In this document: positions 1-7,144 of the stretch, in pieces | How positions within the stretch are numbered: position 1 is the stretch's first letter | Layout: each line of letters opens with the position of its first letter | Origin: an uncultured Collinsella sp. | GTDB lineage: Bacteria; Actinomycetota; Coriobacteriia; Coriobacteriales; Coriobacteriaceae | Direction: 5' to 3' | Length of the DNA stretch: 31,486 nt | Assembly (NCBI GenBank): GCA_959596505.1 | Contig: CAUFWM010000014.1 | Span: 1-31,486, forward strand | Translations under genes and position numbers: made by a program | The notes under the pieces: generated by a model | What the model was told of the DNA's origin: nothing | Database searches by the model: none | The model's input: only the letters and a program-made list of their open reading frames with translations

Positions 1-1256
1 GCCGCAACGGCAAGAGCGGCGAGGACCTCATTTTGAAGGTCCCCATGGGCACCGTAGTTCGCGAGCTCGACCCCGAGACGCAGACCCCGATGTTCGAGAT
101 TGCCGACCTGGTGCACGACGGTGAGCGCGTTGTCGTGGCGCCCGGTGGTGCCGGCGGTCTGGGCAACACCCACTTTGTGACGTCAGTGCGTCGCGCTCCG
201 GCCTTTGCCCAGCTCGGCGAGCCTGCTGAGGAACACTGGATTGAGCTCGAGATGAAGCTTATGGCCGATGCCGCACTTGTGGGCTTTCCCTCGGTGGGCA
301 AGTCCTCGCTCATCGCGCGCATGAGCGCTGCCCGTCCCAAGATCGCCGACTACCCCTTCACCACGCTTGTGCCTAATCTGGGTATGGTGCGAGCCGGCGA
401 GTACTCCTATGTCGTCGCCGATGTCCCGGGTCTTATCGAGGGCGCGAGCGAGGGGCGTGGCCTGGGCCATCAGTTCCTGCGCCACATTGAGCGTACGGCC
501 TTGATCATTCATGTCGTTGACATGACGGGCGGATTTGAGGATCGCGATCCAGTCGAGGACTATCGCATTATTAACCGTGAGCTCGAGCAGTATGGTGCCG
601 AGCTTTCGGAGCGCCCGCAGATCGTCGTCGCCAACAAGTGCGATGCGCCGGGCACGGCCGACAAGATTGCCGACCTTAAGCGTGCGGCGCTCGACGATGG
701 CCATATGTTCTTTGCCGTGTCCGCTGTGACGGGTGCCGGTCTCAACACGCTGATGCTTGCCGTGGGCGAGCAGGTGGCTAAGCTTCGCGCCGAGCTGGCG
801 GTCTCTGACGAGCCGGTCGATCTTCGCGATGATGAGTGGGAGCGTCGCCGCCTCCAGCGCGAGAAGCGGTTCCGTATCGTCCAGGAAGAGCCCGGCGCCT
901 TCCGCGTGGTCGGCCGCGCCATCGAGCGCATGGTTATCCAGACCGACTGGGAAAACGAGGAAGCCGTCATCTACCTGCAGCATAAGTTTTCCCGCATGGG
1001 TGTTGACGATGCGCTCGAAAAGGCCGGCTGCCGTGCCGGCGACGAGGTTCGCATTTGCCAGCGCGCCTTTGACTTTGAGGGCGCCGAGGACTTCTCGGAT
1101 TACGAGGACGAGCTCGAGGACGGTAGCGAGGACGTCGCCGTCGAGCTCGTTGACGTCGCCGATGATAGCTTGGAGGCTGTCGACGCGGTGGATGCCATTG
1201 ACGGCACCGATGACGCTGCTGCTGCGGAAGACGTTGAGACCCCGGAGGGCGAGTAA
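1..1256 (+). CDS. obgE: GTPase Obg/CgtA, 5' end cut by the window edge
   Basis: Ribosome-associated GTPase acting in late 50S assembly and stress control. The open frame already runs at base 3 (reading RNGKSGEDLILKVPMGTVV), which is the glycine-rich Obg fold, so the real start lies upstream; the TTG at 33 is internal. The rest of the Obg fold ends near base 240. It is followed by the G domain with the P-loop GFPSVGKSS, the G2/G3 region (YPFTTLVPNLG, then DVPGLIEGA) and the base-specificity motif NKCD. An OCT-type C-terminal domain (EWERRRLQREKRF onward) follows. The last 50 or so residues are a strongly acidic D/E/A/V tail. The stop is 3 nt before nadD, so the two are probably co-transcribed with yqeK and rsfS, a conserved grouping. 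Identification is secure; only the N-terminus is missing. Confidence 0.97.
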   Translation, partial: RNGKSGEDLILKVPMGTVVRELDPETQTPMFEIADLVHDGERVVVAPGGAGGLGNTHFVTSVRRAPAFAQLGEPAEEHWIELEMKLMADAALVGFPSVGKSSLIARMSAARPKIADYPFTTLVPNLGMVRAGEYSYVVADVPGLIEGASEGRGLGHQFLRHIERTALIIHVVDMTGGFEDRDPVEDYRIINRELEQYGAELSERPQIVVANKCDAPGTADKIADLKRAALDDGHMFFAVSAVTGAGLNTLMLAVGEQVAKLRAELAVSDEPVDLRDDEWERRRLQREKRFRIVQEEPGAFRVVGRAIERMVIQTDWENEEAVIYLQHKFSRMGVDDALEKAGCRAGDEVRICQRAFDFEGAEDFSDYEDELEDGSEDVAVELVDVADDSLEAVDAVDAIDGTDDAAAAEDVETPEGE

Positions 1257-1259
1257 GTC

Positions 1260-1937
1260 ATGTCGCTGCGCGGTGGAATCGGATTGCCTGAACTTCCCAT
1301 CAAGGATGGGCACGAGTTTCGGCTTGGCATTATGGGCGGCACCTTTGACCCGATTCATTACGGGCACTTGGTTACTGCCGAGCAGGCGCGTGAGTCCCTT
1401 GACTTGGATGCCGTGCTCTTTATGCCGGCCGGCTCTCCTGCCTTCAAGCTCGACAAACCGGTGACGCCTGCTGAGGACCGTTATGCCATGACGGTCCTCG
1501 CGACCGCCGCGAACCCGGCCTTTTTGGCAAGCCGCTTCGAGATCGATCGTGCCGGTGTCACCTACACAGCCGATACGCTGCGTGCCCTTCGCGAGTTTTA
1601 CCCGACACAGGTGAAGCTTTACTTTATTACGGGTGCCGATGCGATTATCGATATTGTGACCTGGCACAATGCAGATGAGATTGCCGAACTGGCAACCTTT
1701 ATTGCGGCGACGCGACCGGGCTTTGATATCGATACTGCTCGCGCGCGAATCAAAGAGTCGGGCCTGCCGTTTGACGTGCGGTATATCCAGATTCCGGCGC
1801 TGGCGATTAGCTCGACCAACATTCGCAAGCGGGTTGCTCGCGGCATGAGCGTGCGCTATCTTACGAGCGAGTCCGTGCTCGGCTATATCCGTAAACGCGG
1901 CCTGTATGCCGATCTTGGGCAAGACGATTTTGATTGA
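1260..1937 (+). CDS. nadD: nicotinate-nucleotide adenylyltransferase NadD
   Basis: Transfers AMP from ATP to nicotinate mononucleotide, giving deamido-NAD in NAD synthesis. The protein is 225 aa. It has the nucleotidyltransferase motif GGTFDPIHYGHL at about residues 26-37, and near the C-terminus the SSTNIRKR segment matching the family's SxTxxR motif. The ATG at 1260 is used: GGAGG lies about 10 nt upstream inside the obgE end, and the beta strand FRLGIMGG must be included, so the ATG at 1332 is too late. An in-frame TTG at 1284 is possible and would trim about 8 residues from a slightly long N-terminus. It lies between obgE and yqeK; nadD-yqeK-rsfS is a widely conserved order. Confidence 0.96.
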   Translation: MSLRGGIGLPELPIKDGHEFRLGIMGGTFDPIHYGHLVTAEQARESLDLDAVLFMPAGSPAFKLDKPVTPAEDRYAMTVLATAANPAFLASRFEIDRAGVTYTADTLRALREFYPTQVKLYFITGADAIIDIVTWHNADEIAELATFIAATRPGFDIDTARARIKESGLPFDVRYIQIPALAISSTNIRKRVARGMSVRYLTSESVLGYIRKRGLYADLGQDDFD

Positions 1938-1949
1938 TGGGGGAGAACG

Positions 1950-2558
1950 TTGTCGGTAGAAGATCAGTTTGAGGGCGACGAACGCGCGCTCTTGACGCGT
2001 ATCCACGAGTTGCTCGATGTGCGCATGAAGGATAAGCGTAAGCGTTACGTGCATTCGCTCGGGGTTGCCGAGACTGCGCTGCACCTAGCCGAGGTGTACG
2101 GTGTCGACCGCTTTGATGCCGCTGCCGCCGGCCTGATCCATGACTGGGATAAGGTGCTCTCCGACGACGAGCTGGTCACGCGCGCTCTGCATTATGGCAT
2201 TAAGATTGCCGGCTCTCCGTCTGCCGCGACGCCGCTTTTGCATGGCCCGGTTGCCGCCTATGAGCTTCCGCAGCTTTTTCCCGAGCTGTCGCCGGCGGTC
2301 TTTCAGGCTGTCGACCGTCACACCGTGGGCGCTTGCGACATGACGCCGCTCGATATGGTGGTCTTTGTGGCCGATGCCATCGAACCCAACCGCCACGGCG
2401 ATTATGCCCATGCGCTGCGCAAGATGGTGGGGAAGTCCTCGCTCGACGAGTTGTTCTTCTCCTGTTTTGCGCAGGGTCTGGTCTATGTGATCCAGACCGG
2501 GCGTTATCTTTATCCCACGGCTATTACGATTTACAACCATTACGCCCAGCTGCGCTAG
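1950..2558 (+). CDS. yqeK: YqeK-like HD-domain hydrolase (predicted symmetrical Ap4A hydrolase)
   Basis: HD-superfamily metal-dependent phosphohydrolase; family members cleave diadenosine tetraphosphate symmetrically to ADP. The protein is 202 aa. Metal-binding residues are visible as H in YVHSLGVAETA (about residue 32), the HD pair in GLIHDWDK (about residues 64-65), H in LLHGPVAA, and DRHTVG with a downstream VADAIEPNR. The family often has HDYAK where this protein has HDWDK. The start is TTG at 1950, preceded by GGGGGAGA at good spacing 12 nt after nadD. It sits in the nadD-yqeK-rsfS context expected for the family. The exact nucleotide substrate is inferred from the family, not shown here. 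Confidence 0.9.
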   Translation: MSVEDQFEGDERALLTRIHELLDVRMKDKRKRYVHSLGVAETALHLAEVYGVDRFDAAAAGLIHDWDKVLSDDELVTRALHYGIKIAGSPSAATPLLHGPVAAYELPQLFPELSPAVFQAVDRHTVGACDMTPLDMVVFVADAIEPNRHGDYAHALRKMVGKSSLDELFFSCFAQGLVYVIQTGRYLYPTAITIYNHYAQLR

Positions 2559-2585
2559 CTCGGGCTGTCTAGAAAGAGGTATTCC

Positions 2586-3071
2586 ATGGCCGACGAGACC
2601 ATGACCGACGAGCAGATTCTTGAAGGTGTGGAGCACAAGAGTTTCGCTGCCACGTCCGACCGCACTGCCGCCTCGCTGTCCGCGAGCGGTGTCGCCGCCG
2701 AGGATGTCGCCCGCGCCGCCGCGCAGGCCGCCTACGACAAGAAAGGCGAGGACGTTCAGGTGCTCGACCTGACTGAGCTTTCTGATGTGTGCGACTACTT
2801 TGTTCTCGCTACCGGCACCAACAACCGCCAGGTCGATTCGATTGTCGACGAGATTGAGGAGAAGGTCGCCGAGGCTTGCGGCGAGCACCCGTTTTCCATC
2901 GAGGGCCGCGAGCAGAAGACCTGGATGCTCATGGACTACGGTTCGGTTGTCGTCCACGTCTTCACTCCCGAGGCGCGCGAGTTCTACCGCCTCGAAAAGC
3001 TCTGGGGCGACGCCCCCCCCAGCTTCCCCTCGACCTCCTCTAGTAGCTCATTTGGGACGGGGCTTTTTTAG
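2586..3071 (+). CDS. rsfS: ribosomal silencing factor RsfS, likely frameshifted at its 3' end
   Basis: Binds L14 on the 50S subunit and blocks subunit joining when nutrients are scarce. The RsfS/Iojap core spans about residues 40-140 (DKKGEDVQVLDLTELSDVC, YFVLATGTNNRQVDSI, WMLMDYGSVVVHVF, YRLEKLWGDAP). About 40 residues precede the core, longer than usual. Start ATG 2586 has AGAAAGAGG upstream. After LWGDAP the frame enters eight C residues (3013-3020) and then reads a Ser-rich tail into the terminator region, ending at TAG 3069-3071. In the frame reached by adding one C or removing two, the end would read QLPLDLL followed by tandem TAG TAG at 3041-3046, which looks more like a genuine family C-terminus. 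The core is intact either way. Confidence 0.92.
   Translation: MADETMTDEQILEGVEHKSFAATSDRTAASLSASGVAAEDVARAAAQAAYDKKGEDVQVLDLTELSDVCDYFVLATGTNNRQVDSIVDEIEEKVAEACGEHPFSIEGREQKTWMLMDYGSVVVHVFTPEAREFYRLEKLWGDAPPSFPSTSSSSSFGTGLF
3013..3020 (+). repeat. C8 homopolymer inside rsfS
   Basis: Eight consecutive C residues follow the codons for LWGDA. Such tracts are prone to slippage and to assembly error. The three reading frames leaving this tract end differently, and the frame not used by the sequence as given stops at tandem TAG codons (3041-3046). Confidence 0.85.
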
Positions 3072-3088
3072 CTACCCTCTGCCGTATG

Positions 3089-3129
3089 CCGGGCAGTTGC
3101 ACTACTTGCAGCTGCCCGGTTTTCTTTTT
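3089..3129 (+). terminator. Rho-independent terminator of the obgE-rsfS operon
   Basis: A 13-bp stem (3089-3101 with 3107-3119, one G-U pair) has a 5-nt CTACT loop and is followed by TTTTCTTTTT. There is no A tract on the left side, so it works for plus-strand transcription only. It lies 18 nt past the rsfS stop and just before the convergent dinB end. Confidence 0.9.
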
Positions 3130-3139
3130 GCCATAGGGA

Positions 3140-4393
3140 CTAATCGTTGAAGCGGGATTGGCGGCCGAAGGAGAGAGCGGTGTCGCCGAACTTGTCTCGG
3201 ACGGCGTCGATGGCGACCGAGAGGTCGCGACGGTCGCTGGATTGGGCTCCGCGGTCGTCGATTTCGCAGAACAGGTCGGTCTGGATACCGCCCTGATGGT
3301 CGAAGTCGCTCATGCCGACGCCCGCCAGGCGCACATGCATCCCTTCCTGCCAGATGTTGTCGAGCAGTTCGAGCGCCACTGCCACGAAGATGTTCTCATC
3401 GTCGGTCGGATGGGGCAGCCGGCGCTGTGCCGAGCGACCGCTTCCATACGAATACTTGAGTTTGAGCGTCACCGTGGCGCCCGTTAGTCCCTGACGGCGC
3501 AGACGGCGTCCCACTGACTCTCCCAATAGCGCAATCGCCGCTTCGATGTCCCCACGCTCAGTTAAATCTTTCGCAAAGGTGCGTTCATTGCTGACCGACT
3601 TGACCTCGCGCTCTTCATCGAGGCTCGTGACTTCGGAGAGTTCGAGTCCCAGCGCACGCTGGCGCATGCGTTCGCCGTTGATGCCAAAAATAGAGGCCAA
3701 GGTGGATTTCGGTGCGCGGGATAGCTCGCCGAGCGTGTAGATGCGCATGCGGCGCAGTCGCTCTTCTGCCGAGCGCCCGATGCCGCTCATGGCAGATACC
3801 GGCAGCGCTGCCAAAAAGCGCTGCTCGGTTCCAGGGCGCACGATGGTCAGCCCAAATGGCTTGTCCCGCTCGCTTGCGATCTTTGCGACCGTCTTGTTAC
3901 AGCCCACGCCAATGGAGCAGGTCACCCCCAGCGCCGCCACACGATCACTGATGCGCCGTGCAACCAGCAGCGGGTCCTCGGGTGCAAAGCGACCTGGCGT
4001 GATGTCGATAAAGGCCTCGTCGATGGATACGCGCTCAACGCGCGGGGTCTCGTCGGCGAGAATCGCCATGACCTGAGCGCTGACCTCGTGGTAGCGATCG
4101 AAATGCCCATGCGTCCAAATGGCCTGCGGACAGAGGCGCCGTGCCTCGGCCGAGGGCATGGCAGAGTGCACGCCAAAGCGACGTGCCTCGTATGAGCAGG
4201 TGGACACGACGCCGCGGGAATCGGCATCGCCGCCCACGATGAGCGGCTTGCCGCGCCACTCGGGATGATCGAGCATCTCCACGCTCGCAAAAAACGCATC
4301 GAGATCCATGAGGCCCACCGCCGGTCCCGTCCAGGGCGGCGGCGTGACGCCCGCAGCATCTTCATAACCGTATGTATGTTCGCGTCTTTTCAT
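3140..4393 (-). CDS. dinB: DNA polymerase IV (Y-family translesion polymerase)
   Basis: Error-prone Y-family polymerase that copies past damaged template bases. The protein is 417 aa. Palm and finger motifs are complete: GLMDLDAFFASVE (first catalytic Asp, about residues 27-39), CSYEARRFGV, and RVSIDEAFIDIT with the catalytic D-E pair. Thumb helix-hairpin-helix motifs (VSAMSGIGRSAEERL, then YTLGELSRAP) and a little-finger domain (REVKSVSNERTFAKDL onward) follow. It is transcribed against its neighbours: convergent with rsfS and divergent from rpsP. No Shine-Dalgarno precedes the ATG at 4393, while a TATACT box ends 7 nt before it, so the mRNA is probably leaderless. The C-terminus is short after the little finger, with no obvious beta-clamp motif seen. 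Confidence 0.95.
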   Translation of the reverse strand: MKRREHTYGYEDAAGVTPPPWTGPAVGLMDLDAFFASVEMLDHPEWRGKPLIVGGDADSRGVVSTCSYEARRFGVHSAMPSAEARRLCPQAIWTHGHFDRYHEVSAQVMAILADETPRVERVSIDEAFIDITPGRFAPEDPLLVARRISDRVAALGVTCSIGVGCNKTVAKIASERDKPFGLTIVRPGTEQRFLAALPVSAMSGIGRSAEERLRRMRIYTLGELSRAPKSTLASIFGINGERMRQRALGLELSEVTSLDEEREVKSVSNERTFAKDLTERGDIEAAIALLGESVGRRLRRQGLTGATVTLKLKYSYGSGRSAQRRLPHPTDDENIFVAVALELLDNIWQEGMHVRLAGVGMSDFDHQGGIQTDLFCEIDDRGAQSSDRRDLSVAIDAVRDKFGDTALSFGRQSRFND

Positions 4394-4399
4394 GGCATG

Positions 4400-4405
4400 A
4401 GTATA
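4400..4405 (-). promoter_or_regulatory. -10 box for a leaderless dinB transcript
   Basis: On the minus strand TATACT occupies 4405-4400. Transcription starting 7 nt downstream would begin on the A of the dinB ATG (4393). No clear -35 element and no ribosome binding site were found. A partial match to the Gram-positive LexA operator (CGAACATACATACG; first half perfect, second half 3 of 5) lies at 4369-4382 inside the start of dinB. That operator reading is weak. Confidence 0.5.
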
Positions 4406-4437
4406 CCGCGCAGCTCATGTGGGGTGCGTGGATGTGC

Positions 4438-4465
4438 TTGCAAATCGCGAATTCTTGTCTAAGAT
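4438..4465 (+). promoter_or_regulatory. candidate upstream promoter P1 of the rpsP operon
   Basis: TTGCAA (4438-4443), a 16-nt spacer and TAAGAT (4460-4465), in the spacer divergent from dinB. Match quality is moderate. A transcript from here would have a leader of about 120 nt before rpsP. Confidence 0.35.
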
Positions 4466-4509
4466 ATGGATTTGCCTTCGACTACACCGAAGAAGTTGGT
4501 CTCACGGAC

Positions 4510-4538
4510 TTCACCTGCCCGCGTCGATGGCGTATTAT
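4510..4538 (+). promoter_or_regulatory. candidate proximal promoter P2 of the rpsP operon
   Basis: TTCACC (4510-4515), a 17-nt spacer and TATTAT (4533-4538). A start near 4545 would give a leader of about 50 nt carrying the GGAGGAG ribosome binding site at 4582-4588. Confidence 0.5.
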
Positions 4539-4594
4539 GTTCAACTGTTTGTTTGTAGTTGCAGCCTAAAGCTGCTTGGTTGGAGGAGTTTCCT

Positions 4595-4936
4595 TTGGCA
4601 GTCAAGATTCGCCTTGCTCGTCACGGCGCTAAGAAGCGTCCGTACTACCGTGTCGTCGCCGCCGATTCCCGCGCCCCGCGTGACGGTCGTATCATCGAGG
4701 AGGTTGGCCGCTACAACCCGATGACCGCCCCCAAGACCATCAACCTCGACCTCGAGAAGATCGCTGACTGGCAGTCCAAGGGCGCTCAGCTCACCGACGC
4801 TGTCGCTGCTCTGGTCAAGGCCGCCAACGAGGGCGAGAAGACCGAGACCGTCGTCAAGAAGTCCAAGAAGCAGCTCGCCAAAGAGGCCGAGGCCGCTAAG
4901 GCTGCCGCTGAGGCCGCTGAGGGCGCCGAGGAGTAA
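4595..4936 (+). CDS. rpsP: 30S ribosomal protein S16
   Basis: Small-subunit ribosomal protein of the 30S body. The canonical N-terminus [20 protein letters not shown] follows a TTG at 4595 with GGAGGAG 6 nt upstream, so this TTG is the start rather than an in-frame ATG further up. The S16 fold covers about residues 1-80. It is followed by a Lys/Ala/Glu-rich tail of about 30 residues ([20 protein letters not shown]), an extension common in high-GC Gram-positive S16. Length is 113 aa. First gene of rpsP-khpA-rimM-trmD-lepB, transcribed from one or two promoters in the dinB spacer. Confidence 0.97.
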   Translation: MAVKIRLARHGAKKRPYYRVVAADSRAPRDGRIIEEVGRYNPMTAPKTINLDLEKIADWQSKGAQLTDAVAALVKAANEGEKTETVVKKSKKQLAKEAEAAKAAAEAAEGAEE

Positions 4937-4939
4937 ATC

Positions 4940-5224
4940 GTGCCTGAGGTTGACGCTGCACAGCTCGAGGGTGAGGCAATGCTCTCAGATCGCATCGCCG
5001 ATCTCGTCGAATATCTCGTTGTTCAGATCGTCGACGACCCGGATTCCGTGAGCCTCGAGGTCATCGATGGTGACGACGCCTCCACGATTGAGGTTTCTGT
5101 TGCCGAGGATGACGTCGCTAAGGTCATCGGCCGTCGTGGCCGTACCATCAAGGCCATTCGTACGCTCGCCCGTGCACTGGCCGCTCGCCTCGACACTGCA
5201 GTCGAGGTAGAGGTTCTGGGCTAG
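4940..5224 (+). CDS. khpA: KH-domain RNA-binding protein KhpA
   Basis: Small single-KH RNA-binding protein; in other Gram-positive bacteria it pairs with KhpB/Jag and affects cell elongation and division. The KH GxxG loop is visible as VIGRRGRTIKAIRTL near the C-terminal third. Two starts are plausible. GTG 4940 (94 aa) has GAGGAG upstream inside the rpsP end. ATG 4979 (81 aa) has GAGGGTGAGG upstream and gives the usual family length beginning near LSDRIADLVEYLVVQIVDDP. The position between rpsP and rimM is the conserved one for the family. The name follows from KH fold and context; the RNA targets are unknown. Confidence 0.93.
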   Translation: MPEVDAAQLEGEAMLSDRIADLVEYLVVQIVDDPDSVSLEVIDGDDASTIEVSVAEDDVAKVIGRRGRTIKAIRTLARALAARLDTAVEVEVLG

Positions 5225-5228
5225 GACC

Positions 5229-5750
5229 TTGAGGTCCCAGTACAAAAACATCGCCCGTGTGGTCAAGCCGCACGGAAGGAAGGGGGAGGTCCTCGCGCAG
5301 CCGCTGCGGGGGCTTCCTTCTGTATTGACGCCGGGTATGCGCGTCGCCTTGACGCCGCCGGCGCTCAAGCGCGACCGTTTTTGCACGGTCGTATCCGTCA
5401 CCGATACGGGCGATGGCGATCTGGTCTCGTTTGAGGGCATTGACGACTTGACGGCCGCCGAGGGCATCACGGGATGCTACGTGCTGGCAAATCGTGACGA
5501 TTTTGAGCTCGATTCGCTCGACGCCGCCTATACCGACCTGATGGGTCGCGAGGTGGTCGACGAGCGCTTCGGTTTGCTCGGTACGATCGTCGAGATCATG
5601 TCGACGCCCGCCAACGATGTTTGGGTTGTCGAGGGCAATCGGTACGGCGAGGTGCTGATTCCCGTGATCGAGCAGGTTGTGCTCGATCTTCCCGATCAGG
5701 GGACAATTTCCGTCCGCGTTATGGACGGTTTGATCGATATGGACAAGTAG
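5229..5750 (+). CDS. rimM: 16S rRNA processing protein RimM
   Basis: Assembly factor that binds S19 and helps mature the 30S head. The protein is 173 aa. The N-terminal RimM barrel opens with NIARVVKPHGRKGEV (about residues 7-21), and the PRC-barrel domain starts near residue 95 (AAYTDLMGREVVDERFGLLG) and ends with LIPVIEQVVLDL. The first available start in this frame is TTG 5229, after an in-frame stop at 5208; its ribosome binding site is poor (AGGA only 2 nt away), so translation may be coupled to khpA, which ends 4 nt upstream. A later GTG at 5259 would remove the first beta strand and is less likely. Confidence 0.95.
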   Translation: MRSQYKNIARVVKPHGRKGEVLAQPLRGLPSVLTPGMRVALTPPALKRDRFCTVVSVTDTGDGDLVSFEGIDDLTAAEGITGCYVLANRDDFELDSLDAAYTDLMGREVVDERFGLLGTIVEIMSTPANDVWVVEGNRYGEVLIPVIEQVVLDLPDQGTISVRVMDGLIDMDK

Positions 5751-5760
5751 GGAGGATAAC

Positions 5761-6519
5761 ATGCTGATCGAGACCCTTTCGGTCTTTCCCGAGATGTTTG
5801 AGCCCGTCATGTCCACATCGATCTTGGGCCGCGCCCGCAAGGCCGGCCTTTTTGATTTTAAGGCCTATAACCTGCGCGACTGGACGCACGACCGCCATCG
5901 TACCATCGATGACGAGCCGTACGGCGGCGGGCAGGGCATGCTCATGAAGGTCGAGCCTATCGCCGAGGCCATCGAGGCCATCAGCTCCGAGGGTCCCAAG
6001 CCCACCGTGGTGTTCTTTACCCCCTGCGGCGAGCCCTTTACGCAGCATGTGGCCGAGCGCCTGCTCAAAAGCGAGCGTCTGCTGTTTGTATGCAGCCGCT
6101 ACGAGGGCGTCGACGAACGTGCATATGCGTATGCCGACGAGCGCCTGTCGATCGGCGACTATGTGCTCACGGGCGGCGAACTTCCCGCTATGGTCGTTGC
6201 CGATGCCGTCGTACGCCTGATTCCCGGCGCCCTTGGTGACGAGATGAGCAACGTCGATGAGTCGTTCTCGACTGCCGAGGACGGTGGCCTGCTCGAGTAC
6301 GCACAGTACACCCGTCCCGCCGAGTTCAACGGCGAGGGTGTGCCGCCGGTGCTCGTGAGCGGCGACCATGCGAAGGTTGACGCCTGGCGCCGTAAGAATG
6401 CCATCGAGCGCACCTGCCGCTGGCGTCCCGACCTGATCGAGACGGCGCGGCTTACGCCCGAGGAGCGCGCATACGCGCAAGAGATTCTGGACGCGTCGTA
6501 TTCGCAGAGCGAGGAGTGA
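5761..6519 (+). CDS. trmD: tRNA (guanine-N1-)-methyltransferase TrmD
   Basis: Methylates G37 N1 in tRNAs with G36, using S-adenosylmethionine, to prevent +1 frameshifting. The protein is 252 aa. The SPOUT trefoil-knot region shows FFTPCGEPFTQHVAERL, CSRYEGVDERAYAYAD and SIGDYVLTGGELPAMVV, and the acceptor-binding Asp is expected in the flexible segment around EMSNVDESFSTAEDG. The C-terminal helical domain (WRRKNAIERTCRWRPDL) is present. A good GGGAGGA precedes ATG 5761. In most genomes rplS follows trmD directly; here lepB follows, and rplS lies more than 7 kb away at 14293. Confidence 0.97.
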   Translation: MLIETLSVFPEMFEPVMSTSILGRARKAGLFDFKAYNLRDWTHDRHRTIDDEPYGGGQGMLMKVEPIAEAIEAISSEGPKPTVVFFTPCGEPFTQHVAERLLKSERLLFVCSRYEGVDERAYAYADERLSIGDYVLTGGELPAMVVADAVVRLIPGALGDEMSNVDESFSTAEDGGLLEYAQYTRPAEFNGEGVPPVLVSGDHAKVDAWRRKNAIERTCRWRPDLIETARLTPEERAYAQEILDASYSQSEE

Positions 6520-6521
6520 GA

Positions 6522-7085
6522 ATGGTTCCTTCGCAGCATTCCGTGCTAAAGGGTGCGTTTGAGTGGATCGCGGTCGTCGCGATCGCACTGGTCGCTACCT
6601 TTTTGATTCGCTCGTTTGTGGTCGAACCCTTTGTGGTGCCCACCGGCTCCATGGAGTCCACGATCGAGATCGGCGACCAGATCCTGGCGCAAAAGGTGAG
6701 CCTTGAGCTCGGCCAGCCCGTCAGCCAAGGCGATATTGTGGTGTTCCACAACCCCGATGGCACCTCCGAGCATGATGTTCTCGTCAAGCGTGTTATTGCC
6801 ACGGCCGGCCAGACGGTCGACCTTCAGGACGGCAAGGTGGTCGTTGACGGCCAAGCGCTCGACGAGGGCTATACGACCGGCATGAGCTGGCCGCTTTCGG
6901 TCCAAGCTCCCGGCGCTCAGGTAAGCTATCCCTACACCGTTCCCGACGGGTGCGTGTGGGTGATGGGCGACAACCGCGAAAACTCTGCCGACTCGCGCTA
7001 CTTTGGTCCCGTCGATCGCTCTGATTTGATCGCCGTGGCGCTTGTGCGCTACTGGCCGCTCAACCGCATCGGCACTATCGACTAA
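6522..7085 (+). CDS. lepB: signal peptidase I
   Basis: Membrane-anchored serine protease (S26) that removes signal peptides from exported proteins. The protein is 187 aa. One N-terminal membrane helix covers about residues 13-34, followed by PTGSMESTI with nucleophile Ser43 and by DVLVKRVIATAGQTV with general-base Lys89. The conserved C-terminal box VMGDNRENSADSRYFG is present. ATG 6522 is chosen because GAGGAG at the trmD end is well spaced; a GTG at 6516 overlapping the trmD stop is the alternative. In many actinobacteria lepB sits between rplS and rnhB; here it is next to trmD. No terminator was seen before glyQ; TATAGT at 7093-7098 is a weak promoter hint. Confidence 0.95.
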   Translation: MVPSQHSVLKGAFEWIAVVAIALVATFLIRSFVVEPFVVPTGSMESTIEIGDQILAQKVSLELGQPVSQGDIVVFHNPDGTSEHDVLVKRVIATAGQTVDLQDGKVVVDGQALDEGYTTGMSWPLSVQAPGAQVSYPYTVPDGCVWVMGDNRENSADSRYFGPVDRSDLIAVALVRYWPLNRIGTID

Positions 7086-7144
7086 AAACCGCTATAGTAC
7101 AGTACCTAACCGTGTAATCGTTTCGACGAGGGGATATTAGAGGC

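Noticed and set aside
183..2084. Very long open frames antisense to real genes, here and at 7154-9376, 11291-13948, 16082-17671 and 29459-31336 on the minus strand
   Set aside because: They mirror real genes. Sense-strand codons TTA, CTA and TCA are rare in this GC-rich genome, which removes stops from the antisense frame. The translations show no recognisable domain, have unusual composition, and the sense genes are unambiguous.
2785..3150. Alternative-frame ORF over the end of rsfS
   Set aside because: It is a +1-frame shadow of rsfS that reads through the terminator hairpin, with no plausible start and an Arg/Ser-rich composition typical of off-frame translation.
4476..4492. CTTCG/CGAAG hairpin in the dinB-rpsP spacer as a terminator
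   Set aside because: The stem is only 5 bp and has no T tract on either strand.
7086..7144. T-box or strong promoter before glyQ
   Set aside because: The gap is only 59 nt, too short for a T-box, and the TATAGT at 7093 has no -35 partner. Nothing firm can be called.
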